Shown: piece after piece, positions 17,690 through 25,191 of the stretch
How positions within the stretch are numbered: the stretch's first letter is position 1
How the letters are laid out: every line of letters begins with the position of its first letter
Assembly: GCA_020883125.1 (NCBI GenBank)
Contig: JAHREW010000043.1
Span: 1 to 56,349, forward strand
DNA from: Microcoleus sp. CAWBG506
Lineage (GTDB): Bacteria; Cyanobacteriota; Cyanobacteriia; Cyanobacteriales; Microcoleaceae
DNA: 56,349 nt
Direction: 5' to 3'
Made by a program: the position numbers and the translations under genes
Notes under the pieces: model-generated
What the model saw: only the letters and a program-made list of their open reading frames with translations
What the model was told of the DNA's origin: nothing
Database searches by the model: none

Positions 17690-18451
17690 CTATAAATAGT
17701 CTTTTAGCGTTTTAGATAGAAACTGCAACAGGAGTTGTCTATTTTCATTTTCATTCAGGTAAAAGTGTCCACCTGGGAACATCTCTATTGAAAATGAGGA
17801 ACGGGTGTAATCACGCCAAGAAGCAAGAAGATCATGACTGGCTTCCGGATCTTCAAGACCACCCAAAGCAAAAATGGGACAATCAAGAGGTTCATCTGGG
17901 AAAGGGATATATCTGGTTCCTACAGTCACATCTGCTCGCAAAATAGGTAAGAACAATTCCATGAGGTCTTTATCTGCTAAGAGTACTTCTGGTATAGCAT
18001 CGTAAATCTTGACTACTTGTTCAATAAATTCTGTATCAGATAACAAATAAACGGGCGGATTTAATTCAGGTAAGTGCGGAGCATAGCTGCCTGATACAAA
18101 CAAATAGACCGGATTGACGTTTCTTTGGTGGAGTTTTCTAGTTAGATTATAAGCAATTCGCGATCCCATACTATGACCAAAGATCGCAAATGGCTTATCC
18201 AAATGTTGTAGTAAGACCTCCACTAAGTTGTCTGTCAGAATTTGAATATCTGAAATTGGTTTTTCTCTGATGCGATTTTCTCTTCCAGGCAGTTCAATCG
18301 CACAAAGCTCTACATTTGACGGCAATTCTTGAGGCCAGAGACGAAAAATCGATGTCCCACCTCCTGCATAGGGTAGGCAAAATAAGCGTAAATTCGCTTG
18401 TGGATTGGGCTGGGGACATTTAATCCAGGGATTAGGTGTTTCTGTTTTCAT
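17690..18451 (-). CDS. anaA: Type II thioesterase AnaA
   Basis: A 253-residue alpha/beta hydrolase of the type II thioesterase (GrsT/RifR) family. The N-terminus LRLFCLPYAGGGTSIFRLWP is typical. The triad is Ser94 in GHSMG, Asp201 in GGLEDPEA and His229 in PGGHFYL. In anatoxin clusters AnaA is the stand-alone thioesterase, proposed either to edit mis-primed carrier proteins or to help release the final chain, since AnaG has no thioesterase domain. It is separated from the main biosynthetic operon by a lipocalin-like gene, an SDR pseudogene and an unrecognised gene, so it is probably transcribed separately, perhaps together with anaI. Confidence 0.92.
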   Translation of the reverse strand: MKTETPNPWIKCPQPNPQANLRLFCLPYAGGGTSIFRLWPQELPSNVELCAIELPGRENRIREKPISDIQILTDNLVEVLLQHLDKPFAIFGHSMGSRIAYNLTRKLHQRNVNPVYLFVSGSYAPHLPELNPPVYLLSDTEFIEQVVKIYDAIPEVLLADKDLMELFLPILRADVTVGTRYIPFPDEPLDCPIFALGGLEDPEASHDLLASWRDYTRSSFSIEMFPGGHFYLNENENRQLLLQFLSKTLKDYL

Positions 18452-18842
18452 AAATAATATTACCTTAAGGAAAATAAGCTTGTCTCTAAATATAATATCT
18501 TAACAATGCCTTGTGCGCTAGAAAAATTAGGCTTACGTTAGAAAAAAAGTGTTTATGCCAGCGAGCAAGATACCCTAGTGCAAGAGTTAAGATATTAATA
18601 TCGGCGTTGGTTAGAGGATTGATATCAGAAATTAGTATTTGTCTTATGAAGCTGGATTAAATCTGTAAATGCCACGCTTGTTCGCCAGAGTGGTAGATTA
18701 TGAACGAGTGGTTGGTAGTATCCCTGGAAACAAGAGTGGCAAATTTTAATTCCGAAAACGAGGCACTTTACATCTAGGCATCTTAATCTACCATCAATGT
18801 GTGCCTATTTTTTTCGGTAATGTTTGGGAATCCTGTAAACGG
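18452..18842. other. Intergenic region upstream of anaA, no gene seen
   Basis: About 390 AT-rich bases between anaA and the lipocalin-like gene. It should hold the anaA promoter, but I see no clear -35/-10 pair. Short stop-rich frames near 18650-18790 may be decayed sequence; none matches a family I know. Confidence 0.4.
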
Positions 18843-19562
18843 CTACTCTGGAACGCGCTCCCAAATTATAAAAGCAGTTTGTTTCTTACCATCCATCAAT
18901 TCTGGAGCCTGATTCAATACCAGCTTGCCATTCTCAAATTTATAGAAGCGTTCTTGCCTTGTACCAATATAATTCGGAAACAGGCTGACATCAGGCAGAT
19001 GAACAACTCGATCTGGTTTGACTTCATATTTACCGCAATAGGCAATATATGTTTGTACTGCCTTTGCCTGTTCTTCTAATGTTCCTGCCAAAATGTCTCC
19101 TCCAGGAAAATTAGGACGTTTATTTTGTGAAAGGGTTGCACACATATGTCCATCGGGGCTGTAAATAAGGTAACCAAGAGCATCCTTTCCATATGGATAG
19201 GTAACTTTTCCTTGTTCATCCTTGTTTTCCCACGATACCAGTCGCCAAGTTCCTAAAACTTTTTTTTGTGCTGCTGTCATCTCAGAGCGAGAGACCTTAT
19301 AGGGAGGATGTTCCATCCCGGAGGGGATTGAACCTTGCTTAGGTGAAATTCCGTCCTGCTTTAAGTTAGTAGCGCTTTGTTGAAGGGCCGTAGATTTGGA
19401 TGCTTCAGCCTTAATTGCAGCCACACCATATGATGCAATTAAAGCTGCTGTTAAACCTCCAGAAAACCATTTAATAGATCGCTGGATACGATTTTTTTTT
19501 GTTCCCGCTTTCTTGCGCTGTTCAATACTGGCATCAATCGACTCATTAGAAATAGGATCCAT
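18843..19562 (-). CDS. Lipocalin-like domain protein, membrane-anchored or secreted
   Basis: A 239-residue protein. Basic residues (KKAGTKKNRIQR) precede a hydrophobic stretch around residues 33-50 (GLTAALIASYGVAAIKA), a signal peptide or anchor. Residues about 100-237 form a lipocalin_5-type domain (LGTWRLVSWENKDEQG..., GYLIYSPDGHMCATLS, AYCGKYEV), the fold seen in small-molecule-binding lipocalin-like proteins. It sits between anaA and the SDR pseudogene on the ana strand, so a role in handling a hydrophobic metabolite can be imagined but not shown. Such proteins also occur far from toxin genes. The start at 19562 follows GAGGAGG within the ten bases upstream. Confidence 0.75.
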   Translation of the reverse strand: MDPISNESIDASIEQRKKAGTKKNRIQRSIKWFSGGLTAALIASYGVAAIKAEASKSTALQQSATNLKQDGISPKQGSIPSGMEHPPYKVSRSEMTAAQKKVLGTWRLVSWENKDEQGKVTYPYGKDALGYLIYSPDGHMCATLSQNKRPNFPGGDILAGTLEEQAKAVQTYIAYCGKYEVKPDRVVHLPDVSLFPNYIGTRQERFYKFENGKLVLNQAPELMDGKKQTAFIIWERVPE

Positions 19563-19868
19563 AATTCCTCCTCAATAATTTGGTATCCTTCCCAAGCATT
19601 ATGCAGCAATGAGCGTCTGGGGAAATCACACAGAGGCATAATGCTGTGGCTGGTGTCTTTCAAGATAATACCATAAAAACATTTGCAGTGTCTACATCTA
19701 AAGTCAGGACATCCAAAAATTATCTTAGGGTAGCCTCAAAGGGTGATAAGCAAGTTGAAAGACTTACTAGGTAAGGGTTTGAGTTGATATGTCTTAAAAG
19801 GAGATCCTCCTGCATAGCAAGGAAAAGGTGTTATAATTTTAGAGTTTACCGCATCCGGTATTACTTTG
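19563..19868. other. Divergent intergenic region
   Basis: About 300 bases between the leftward lipocalin-like gene and the rightward SDR pseudogene. Both promoters should be here. AAGGAGATCC at 19798-19807 resembles a ribosome site but lies too far from the SDR start to serve it. No other feature was recognised. Confidence 0.4.
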
Positions 19869-20944
19869 ATGAATAGTCAGACACAACGCTGTGCTCTCAT
19901 TACAGGTGCAAGTAGTGGAATTGGTAAGGCAACAGCATTAGCTTTTGCCGAAGCTGGAATTAATTTAGCACTGGTAAGCCGCTCGGGCGAAAAACTTGAA
20001 CAAGTAGCAGAAGCAGCTAGAAATTTTAGTGTAAAGGCTAAAGCTTTTCCCTTAGACTTAGCCTAAATTGACGAAGTGCGAGAACAGATCAGGACGATCG
20101 ATACCACTTACAACCCGATCGATATTCTCTTGATACTCCCCAGGGCTGAATCCACGGGGATTCTTGAATGAATCCGAAAACTCTCAAAGGTGCTATCAAA
20201 TCACCTCTACACGCTCAAAACAACTACCCTTATAAAAGATATTGCAATTGCGCTTACTTTTAAATTGTGTTTGTTTTCATAGACCATCACAACGCCAGAT
20301 AGGTACGCTTCACACTCTGCCATTACTTGTCAGTTATACAGGCTTACTACTCATTGAGGAGTGTGGTGGCTCACTGTGCCGGGATTTCTCCGATACTAGA
20401 ATGTTTCAACACGTAGATGGTTGTCTTACTTACAATCTATTCTAACTCAACTTTTCAATCAGTTAGATCGGGAAATATTGAAGGCGGTTGAAACCGCAGC
20501 CACTTTCCTCCCCATGTCTAAAGCCAGGGGCTTCTCGCTCGTTTTTTGGTGAATAACGCCGCGATGGGTTATACCGGGTTATTGCTAGAAACACCTTTAG
20601 CAGACTGGCAAAGGGTTATTGATCTAAATCTCACGAGCGTATTCCAATGTACTCAGGGGATTTTACCAGGTATGCGCGATCGTCGGTCTGGAATCATAAT
20701 TAATGTTTCTTCCACTGGTGGTAAACAAGTTTTTGCTGGATGGGGAGCTTACTGTGTCAGCAAATTTGGGTTGATGGCTCTTTCTCAAACCCTAGCTGTA
20801 GAAGAACGTGCCCACAATATTCGTGTCAGTGTAATCTGTCCTGGTGCTGTCAATACACCAATTTGGGATACGGAAACCGTCCAAGCTGACGCTCGCGGTA
20901 GCCGAACGGTTTTTCCTGAACGAAGTACATGCCTATTGCAATAA
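19869..20944 (+). pseudogene. Short-chain dehydrogenase/reductase (SDR), disrupted
   Basis: The 5' part (19869-20129) encodes an SDR N-terminus with the NAD(P)-binding TGASSGIG motif. The 3' part (20549-20944) encodes VNNAAMGYTG (the NNAG box), INVSS, the catalytic YCVSK and the CPGAVNTP segment. Three lesions are visible: an in-frame TAA at 20064-20066, a ~420-bp insertion between codons for IDIL and VNNA, and a C-terminus that departs from SDR sequence after TETVQAD. It is therefore dead. Its position between anaA and anaJ makes it a possible former accessory reductase of the island, but its substrate cannot be told. Confidence 0.85.
20130..20548. mobile_element. Non-autonomous IS200/IS605-type insertion in the SDR gene
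   Basis: The left end TACTCCCCAGGGC...CACGGGGATTCTTGA and the right end CCTCCCCATGTC...CCAGGGGCTTCTCGC are subterminal hairpins of the two kinds found on IS200/IS605 elements. No target duplication is seen, as expected for that family. The ~420-bp interior has no intact TnpA or TnpB. The exact joint is uncertain by two or three bases. Confidence 0.75.
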
Positions 20945-21193
20945 GCCCGTCGAATCAAACGTAAGGTAATAAATGGAGTTTTCTTTGTGCCAGACCCCAG
21001 ACTTATCTTATGTTCCTTACTCTCTCAGATTTTGGCTATCTCTATTTTACTTTTTAGATAAATTGAGTAATTTTACTTATTGCATAACTGAGATGCTTCC
21101 AGTAAAGTAATGGTAAGAAAGTCGAAAAAGATGATCTATTATCTTTTTTTTCCAACAGCTTAACCTAATAACCCTCATCCAAAATAAAAACTT

Positions 21194-21766
21194 ATGACTG
21201 ATATAAATGAAGTAAAACAACACATCAGCGATTGGGTAAATAATATTTTGATGGTACCCAATTCTGGTTATGGTGGTTTTCCAATCTGTCCCTTTAGTAA
21301 AAAAGCTTTAGAGGATGGTCAAATCCAAATTCTTTATTTTGAAGAACTAGATATTTCACAGGTTGTGACTGAAATGGCTAAAACTTGGAATGATGATGTT
21401 GATATGTCACTTCTATGCACTAATTTAAATAAAATAAATTATCACGAAGCCAATGATGCTCTCCAGGAATTAAATCGCACAATTTTAGCTCAAAATAAAT
21501 TGTCATCTTTTTTCGAACATCCGGTTTTTTTCGACGAAGGTTCGCCTCGTAGATCTGGTGTTAGCAATGGCAAATATGCTATAGTTTATGTGTTTAAAGT
21601 TGAAAAATTAATAGAAGCACAAGCGCAATTATCTAAACTTGGATATTATAAAGATTGGAGTGATGAAGAGCTGACACAAACGACGGCTTGGCGTCATGAT
21701 GTTTTAATTGGATTGCTCAAACAAAAGAGTGTTGAAATCATTGGGATGAATAAGTGGGTAAAGTAG
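21194..21766 (+). CDS. Unrecognised 190-residue protein in the ana region
   Basis: A soluble, acidic protein starting MTDINEVKQHISDWVNNILM. The segment GGFPICPFSKKALEDGQIQILYFEE faintly recalls the CPFA..A motif of DUF1415, but I would not rely on it. No membrane segment or signal peptide is visible. It is convergent with anaJ, the two stops lying about 105 bases apart, and follows the SDR pseudogene. A 25-bp direct repeat covers its last codons and the bases after its stop. Function is unknown; a check is whether it recurs in other ana loci. Confidence 0.6.
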   Translation: MTDINEVKQHISDWVNNILMVPNSGYGGFPICPFSKKALEDGQIQILYFEELDISQVVTEMAKTWNDDVDMSLLCTNLNKINYHEANDALQELNRTILAQNKLSSFFEHPVFFDEGSPRRSGVSNGKYAIVYVFKVEKLIEAQAQLSKLGYYKDWSDEELTQTTAWRHDVLIGLLKQKSVEIIGMNKWVK

Positions 21767-21792
21767 GGTTGAAATCATTGGGATGAATAAGT
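21731..21792. repeat. 25-bp direct repeat at the 3' end of the 190-residue gene
   Basis: GTTGAAATCATTGGGATGAA and the next five bases occur identically at 21731-21755 and 21768-21792. The first copy encodes the protein's C-terminal VEIIGMNK; the second lies after the stop. This is a recent short duplication that may have changed the C-terminus. Confidence 0.85.
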
Positions 21793-21872
21793 TGGGGTAG
21801 TGAACGGAAGGAAAGATTGAAAAAAGTGGGACGAGAGCAAGCAAGTCCCAAGAAACTTTTTAGTTAAAATCC

Positions 21873-22777
21873 CTAATCATTAATATGTGCATATGACGAC
21901 ATTACGGCAGTTTGGGATACATCTCTATCAACTCTGGCAAATCCGAAAAGTCCATCAACTGTTATCTCTCTAGGGAGAGTATTATAGCTAGGACAATAGC
22001 AGAAGTGATCCTTTGCAAATGGGTAATTTCCTAGATCGCAATATCCACCTAAAGCATATGCCTCTTCATTGTAGGAATAAATCATTCCATACTGAGTGTC
22101 ATAGTGTGGCAAGATGACAAATAGCCAGGTTTGACCGCCGTTATTATGTTGCCTTAAAAACTTCTTTTTTATTCCTGCCTCTATGTTAACCCAAGGCAAC
22201 AATTTACTATCCAAGGCTGGAATAAATTCACTTATTCTCGCATCTGGATGATTGGTTTCTGCATCTTGGTACTGGAGGGGAACTGGCCCGTTTTCCATCC
22301 AAAGAATTTCCGCTTCCTCTTCACCTAAAACTTGCCAAGATTCTACTTTTACCCCAGCAGGAATAAAGGAGTAAGCATGTTGACCTAGTTGCCATTCACC
22401 AATTTGAATCTTACCAGCAAGAATAAAAATTTCCAACTCAGCAGTGAAGATCCCAGATGGTGCTGCAAATTTGGGCGGTAGGATTACTCGGGAAGTAGAT
22501 GCACCACAGTCATGCCAAGTCAGCAATCTTCGTCTTCCTGGTAGGACTTGGTCTGGATTCCACTGATTCGCCATCCTGGTTCTTCTGGCACCGTATTTGT
22601 ATTGAAAAATTGATACTGACGCGGCACATACTCTTTCGATATATCCGTACACCTTCCTGATAGGTGCAAGCGTCCGCTCCCATCTCCGCCCCAATCCTCT
22701 TGGACATGTGCTACACTTAAAAAATTATCCGTTTGGTCTGTTTCGGCCAAATTCAAACTTCTATTCACGTCACCCAT
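21873..22777 (-). CDS. anaJ: AnaJ cyclase (cupin-like), apparent frameshift
   Basis: The gene for the enzyme proposed to close the bicyclic ring of anatoxin-a. It is readable in two frames. From ATG 22777, with AGGAG eleven bases upstream, it gives MGDVNRSLNLAETDQTDNFL and on to SYQEDEDC, stopping at 22520. The frame one base back continues as LTWHDCGASTSRVILPPKF, SGIFTAELEIFILAGKIQIG, AYSFIPAGVKVESW, an anti-sigma ChrR-like cupin pattern, down to 21873. Joined, the product would be about 301 residues. The ATG at 22694 in the second frame gives an Arg-rich, unlikely N-terminus. The start is supported by a near-identical copy at 24096-24174. No slippery heptamer is seen, so a one-base deletion or a sequencing error is most likely. 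Confidence 0.75.
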
Positions 22778-22812
22778 GATTCCCTATTCTCCTGTTTATA
22801 TGATTCTCCTTA

Positions 22813-23131
22813 CGTAGTTAATTTTATAGCCTAAAGTGTAACGCCAACGCGATGACTTTGTTTATTTTTGTCCAACTAGCTTCACCAAATTAATTTTATC
22901 TGGATGTGACTAATTTTCCTAGTAGTTAGAGAAAACTATAGAATATCTACAGAATTAGATCGTGATTGAGGCAATCGCGATTGCATCTGATGCTACATTA
23001 CAAAATAAAAGTTCATTAGCCTCCTTGAGAATAGTTCGGTCGCTTGCTCATCCTAGATTAATCATAGAATCACGTTTCCTGTAAACGCATCATTTAACAA
23101 ATATAATATTTTTTTATGTGATGAGTAAATC
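22813..23131. other. Region upstream of anaJ, no gene seen
   Basis: About 320 AT-rich bases between anaJ and the second anaJ-like 3' fragment. It should hold the anaJ promoter. I found no clear promoter pair and no gene. Confidence 0.4.
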
Positions 23132-23218
23132 GTTTGGGAGCCATCTCTATCAATTCTGGCAAAGCCAAAAAATCCATCAACCGTTCTTTCTCTAGGGATA
23201 ATATTATAGCTAGGACAT
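23132..23218 (-). pseudogene. 3' fragment of a second anaJ-like gene
   Basis: Aligned without gaps to the end of anaJ (21910-21996), roughly 75 of 86 positions agree by eye. Minus-strand reading gives PSYNIIPRE, TVDGFFGFARIDRDGSQT, matching AnaJ PSYNTLPRE, TVDGLFGFARVDRDVSQT, then diverges. It is out of frame with the permease that precedes it, which ends just inside it. It is a paralogue or diverged duplicate rather than a recent copy. Confidence 0.8.
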
Positions 23219-24034
23219 TGGAGTTTCTATTTTACCTAAATTTTCATTAGTACCGCTAAAACCCAGCACCACAATATAGGTCGTGATCGTGTAGAATATA
23301 GCACAAAAAATTATGCTTTGCGTCACATATCTAGGGATAGTCTTTAGGGTTTTTTTTGCTTCATCACCCAAAGCTGTTGCACTGTCAAAGCCAGCAAAAC
23401 TGAGGATAACTAGGACAAGTCCAATTGTTATTCCCCCAGGAGTGGCTCCTTGCAAGCTCAATTGATTCCAATCTATCACAAAACCTTTCTTTACTAAGAT
23501 AATTAAGCACAATAAAAGGATCAATGCGAGGCAGACTCCTTGAACTACTAGGAGAATTTTAGTGAAGCGAATATCCTTAAAAGCTACATAGCAAGCTGCA
23601 ACAGTAACGAGGATAAATAAGGTCAAAGCATGGGTGGTAAGACCAATATCACCTAATAATTTTTGACTAAAGATGGCAAATGCACACAATCCTACCATTG
23701 CTCCAAATAAATAGCCCAGCAGCAAAGCCCAAGCACAAAAAACTCCGACATGAGGACCAAGACCCTTGATAATATATGAATATATCGAACCAGGAGAAGC
23801 GGAACGACAAGCAAATTGGTTAATGTTGAAACTGACAAATAACAGTCCAACCATACCTATGATAAAACTTAACCATGTCCCATTTCCGGCACTAGCAAAA
23901 ATTAAGCTTAATATAGTTGATGGGATTAGACTAGGTGACATTAAGACTATAGATTGAGCAATTACTGCCTCATAGGAAAGACAGTGTTTTCTTAAACCAT
24001 GAGGGCTTTGATTGTTTGACATTTCTGTTGTCAT
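23210..24034 (-). CDS. Amino-acid permease (APC family), C-terminally truncated
   Basis: A 274-residue, hydrophobic protein with about eight membrane segments. The N-terminal GLRKHCLSYEAVIAQSIVLM and the SFAGFDSATALGDEAKKT loop are typical of YfnA-like APC amino-acid permeases, which normally have about 12 segments and 430-480 residues. Here the reading frame runs into the 3' fragment of an anaJ-like gene and stops there, so the last third of the permease is missing. Upstream lies a 5' fragment of the same anaJ-like gene. It may be non-functional. Proline uptake or amine export would suit the pathway, but that is conjecture. Confidence 0.75.
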   Translation of the reverse strand: MTTEMSNNQSPHGLRKHCLSYEAVIAQSIVLMSPSLIPSTILSLIFASAGNGTWLSFIIGMVGLLFVSFNINQFACRSASPGSIYSYIIKGLGPHVGVFCAWALLLGYLFGAMVGLCAFAIFSQKLLGDIGLTTHALTLFILVTVAACYVAFKDIRFTKILLVVQGVCLALILLLCLIILVKKGFVIDWNQLSLQGATPGGITIGLVLVILSFAGFDSATALGDEAKKTLKTIPRYVTQSIIFCAIFYTITTYIVVLGFSGTNENLGKIETPMS

Positions 24035-24052
24035 ATAAAACTAGGGTTTAGA

Positions 24053-24174
24053 CTAATCTGGGATAAAAGGGACGTGATGGGAAAGCGATTGTAACTGGTC
24101 TGTTTCGACCAAATTCAAACTTCTATTCGCGTCACCCATAATTCCCCATTCTCCTGTTTATATGATTCTCCTTA
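24053..24174 (-). pseudogene. 5' fragment and leader of a second anaJ-like gene
   Basis: Bases 24096-24174 match 22734-22812 (the anaJ leader, ribosome site and first codons) at 75 of 79 positions with no gaps. The copy starts at ATG 24139 and reads MGDANRSLNLVETDQ, then leaves AnaJ sequence and stops at 24053, for a 28-residue peptide. The permease starts 18 bases later, so this duplicated leader may drive permease expression. Confidence 0.85.
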
Positions 24175-24486
24175 TGGATTGAGTGAACTGGAAGTATCAG
24201 GAACAAATTGCTTCATAAACGAGATCAATACCCCTCCGAAATTACCAGCTTCTAAATGTCTCGATAGGTGAGGGGGAAGATGATCTCTGAGGGGAAGCGA
24301 TGCCTCTTATAAGTAATGTTCATTCCCTGACTGGACGAATCATATCATGTCCTAGCGATCGCCCATGATGACGATCGCTTCCTACCAATACTTCCAGATG
24401 ATTTTATTAATTGTAATCGACCGGACATGATATCAAAAAGCCTACCAGTGGCGCAATCGTTGCAATCTTTTTTGAGCTTCAAAAGC
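24175..24486. other. Gap between anaK and the permease leader, no gene seen
   Basis: About 310 bases with scattered GCGATCGC-type words (ACGATCGC at 24372-24379) and no reading frame, clear terminator or promoter that I can support. Confidence 0.4.
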
Positions 24487-25119
24487 CTAAGCCCTTACCC
24501 TGAGAGCTTTGACCTGAGCGAGAGCCTGGTGAGCTACCTCTTCCGACCAACACCGAGCATAGAGTGGTTCCCCATTTTGAAAGTAGCGCCCGTCAGCTAG
24601 CGATCCGGCTTTTACAGGCACAAACCTTGCTTCTTCAATCATCTTCGCGGCGATCGCCATTGCCTCTACATTATCACCAGCGTAAAAGATGGCTAGCTCA
24701 GAGAATAGCTCTCCATTGGCTCGTGCCTCTATCTCCTCGAAAAACATCATATTGAACGCCTTAACGACCGCTGTTTGCGGAAGCCTCTGAGCAAGGGCTT
24801 CGCTTTGACTTGGTGCGTCAATCTCAATCTCACCGTCACGCTGAGGGTAGTAATTTGAAGCGCTAATGAGTATTTTCCCAGCGAGCGCATCTGCTGGCAA
24901 CGACATTGTGACAGAGAAGGGAACAGCCTCTAGAACAACATCTCCAAAAGCGATCGCCTCTTCAGGTGTTCCTGCCTGCGCTCCGTTACCCGCCTTTTCA
25001 ACCAGTGCGCGTAGAGTATCGGGATTTCGCGAGGAAAAGAATACGTTATGCCCCGAATGTGCCCATAGCCTTCCTAGTGGACCACCAATCTTCCCACTGC
25101 CAACAATACCAATTTTCAT
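24487..25119 (-). CDS. anaK: AnaK, NADP oxidoreductase (coenzyme F420-dependent type)
   Basis: A 210-residue Rossmann-fold protein of the NADP oxidoreductase, coenzyme F420-dependent (NpdG-like) family. The dinucleotide loop GSGKIGG (G7, G9, G12) is followed by SSRNPDTLRAL at the end of the second strand, typical of NADPH binding. A gene of this family in the Cylindrospermum stagnale ana cluster was named anaK and proposed to reduce the enone of anatoxin-a to dihydroanatoxin-a. It begins 72 bases after anaG on the same strand and is probably the last gene of the main operon. Cyanobacteria may use NADPH alone, or F420 where it is made. The family is certain; the substrate is inferred. Confidence 0.85.
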   Translation of the reverse strand: MKIGIVGSGKIGGPLGRLWAHSGHNVFFSSRNPDTLRALVEKAGNGAQAGTPEEAIAFGDVVLEAVPFSVTMSLPADALAGKILISASNYYPQRDGEIEIDAPSQSEALAQRLPQTAVVKAFNMMFFEEIEARANGELFSELAIFYAGDNVEAMAIAAKMIEEARFVPVKAGSLADGRYFQNGEPLYARCWSEEVAHQALAQVKALRVRA

Positions 25120-25191
25120 TGTTCTTAATTCTCAATAATTTAGTAGGCGAAAACAATGCCCCAGAGTCACCTCTGGGGAAGAGTTTAACCC

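Noticed and set aside
22510..22530. Programmed -1 frameshift in anaJ
   Set aside because: The direction of the shift fits, but no X XXY YYZ slippery heptamer or downstream pseudoknot was seen near the stop.
22520..22694. AnaJ start at 22694
   Set aside because: The resulting N-terminus is Arg-rich and unlike a cupin protein, and no ribosome site precedes it; the leader at 22777 is duplicated elsewhere with its ribosome site.
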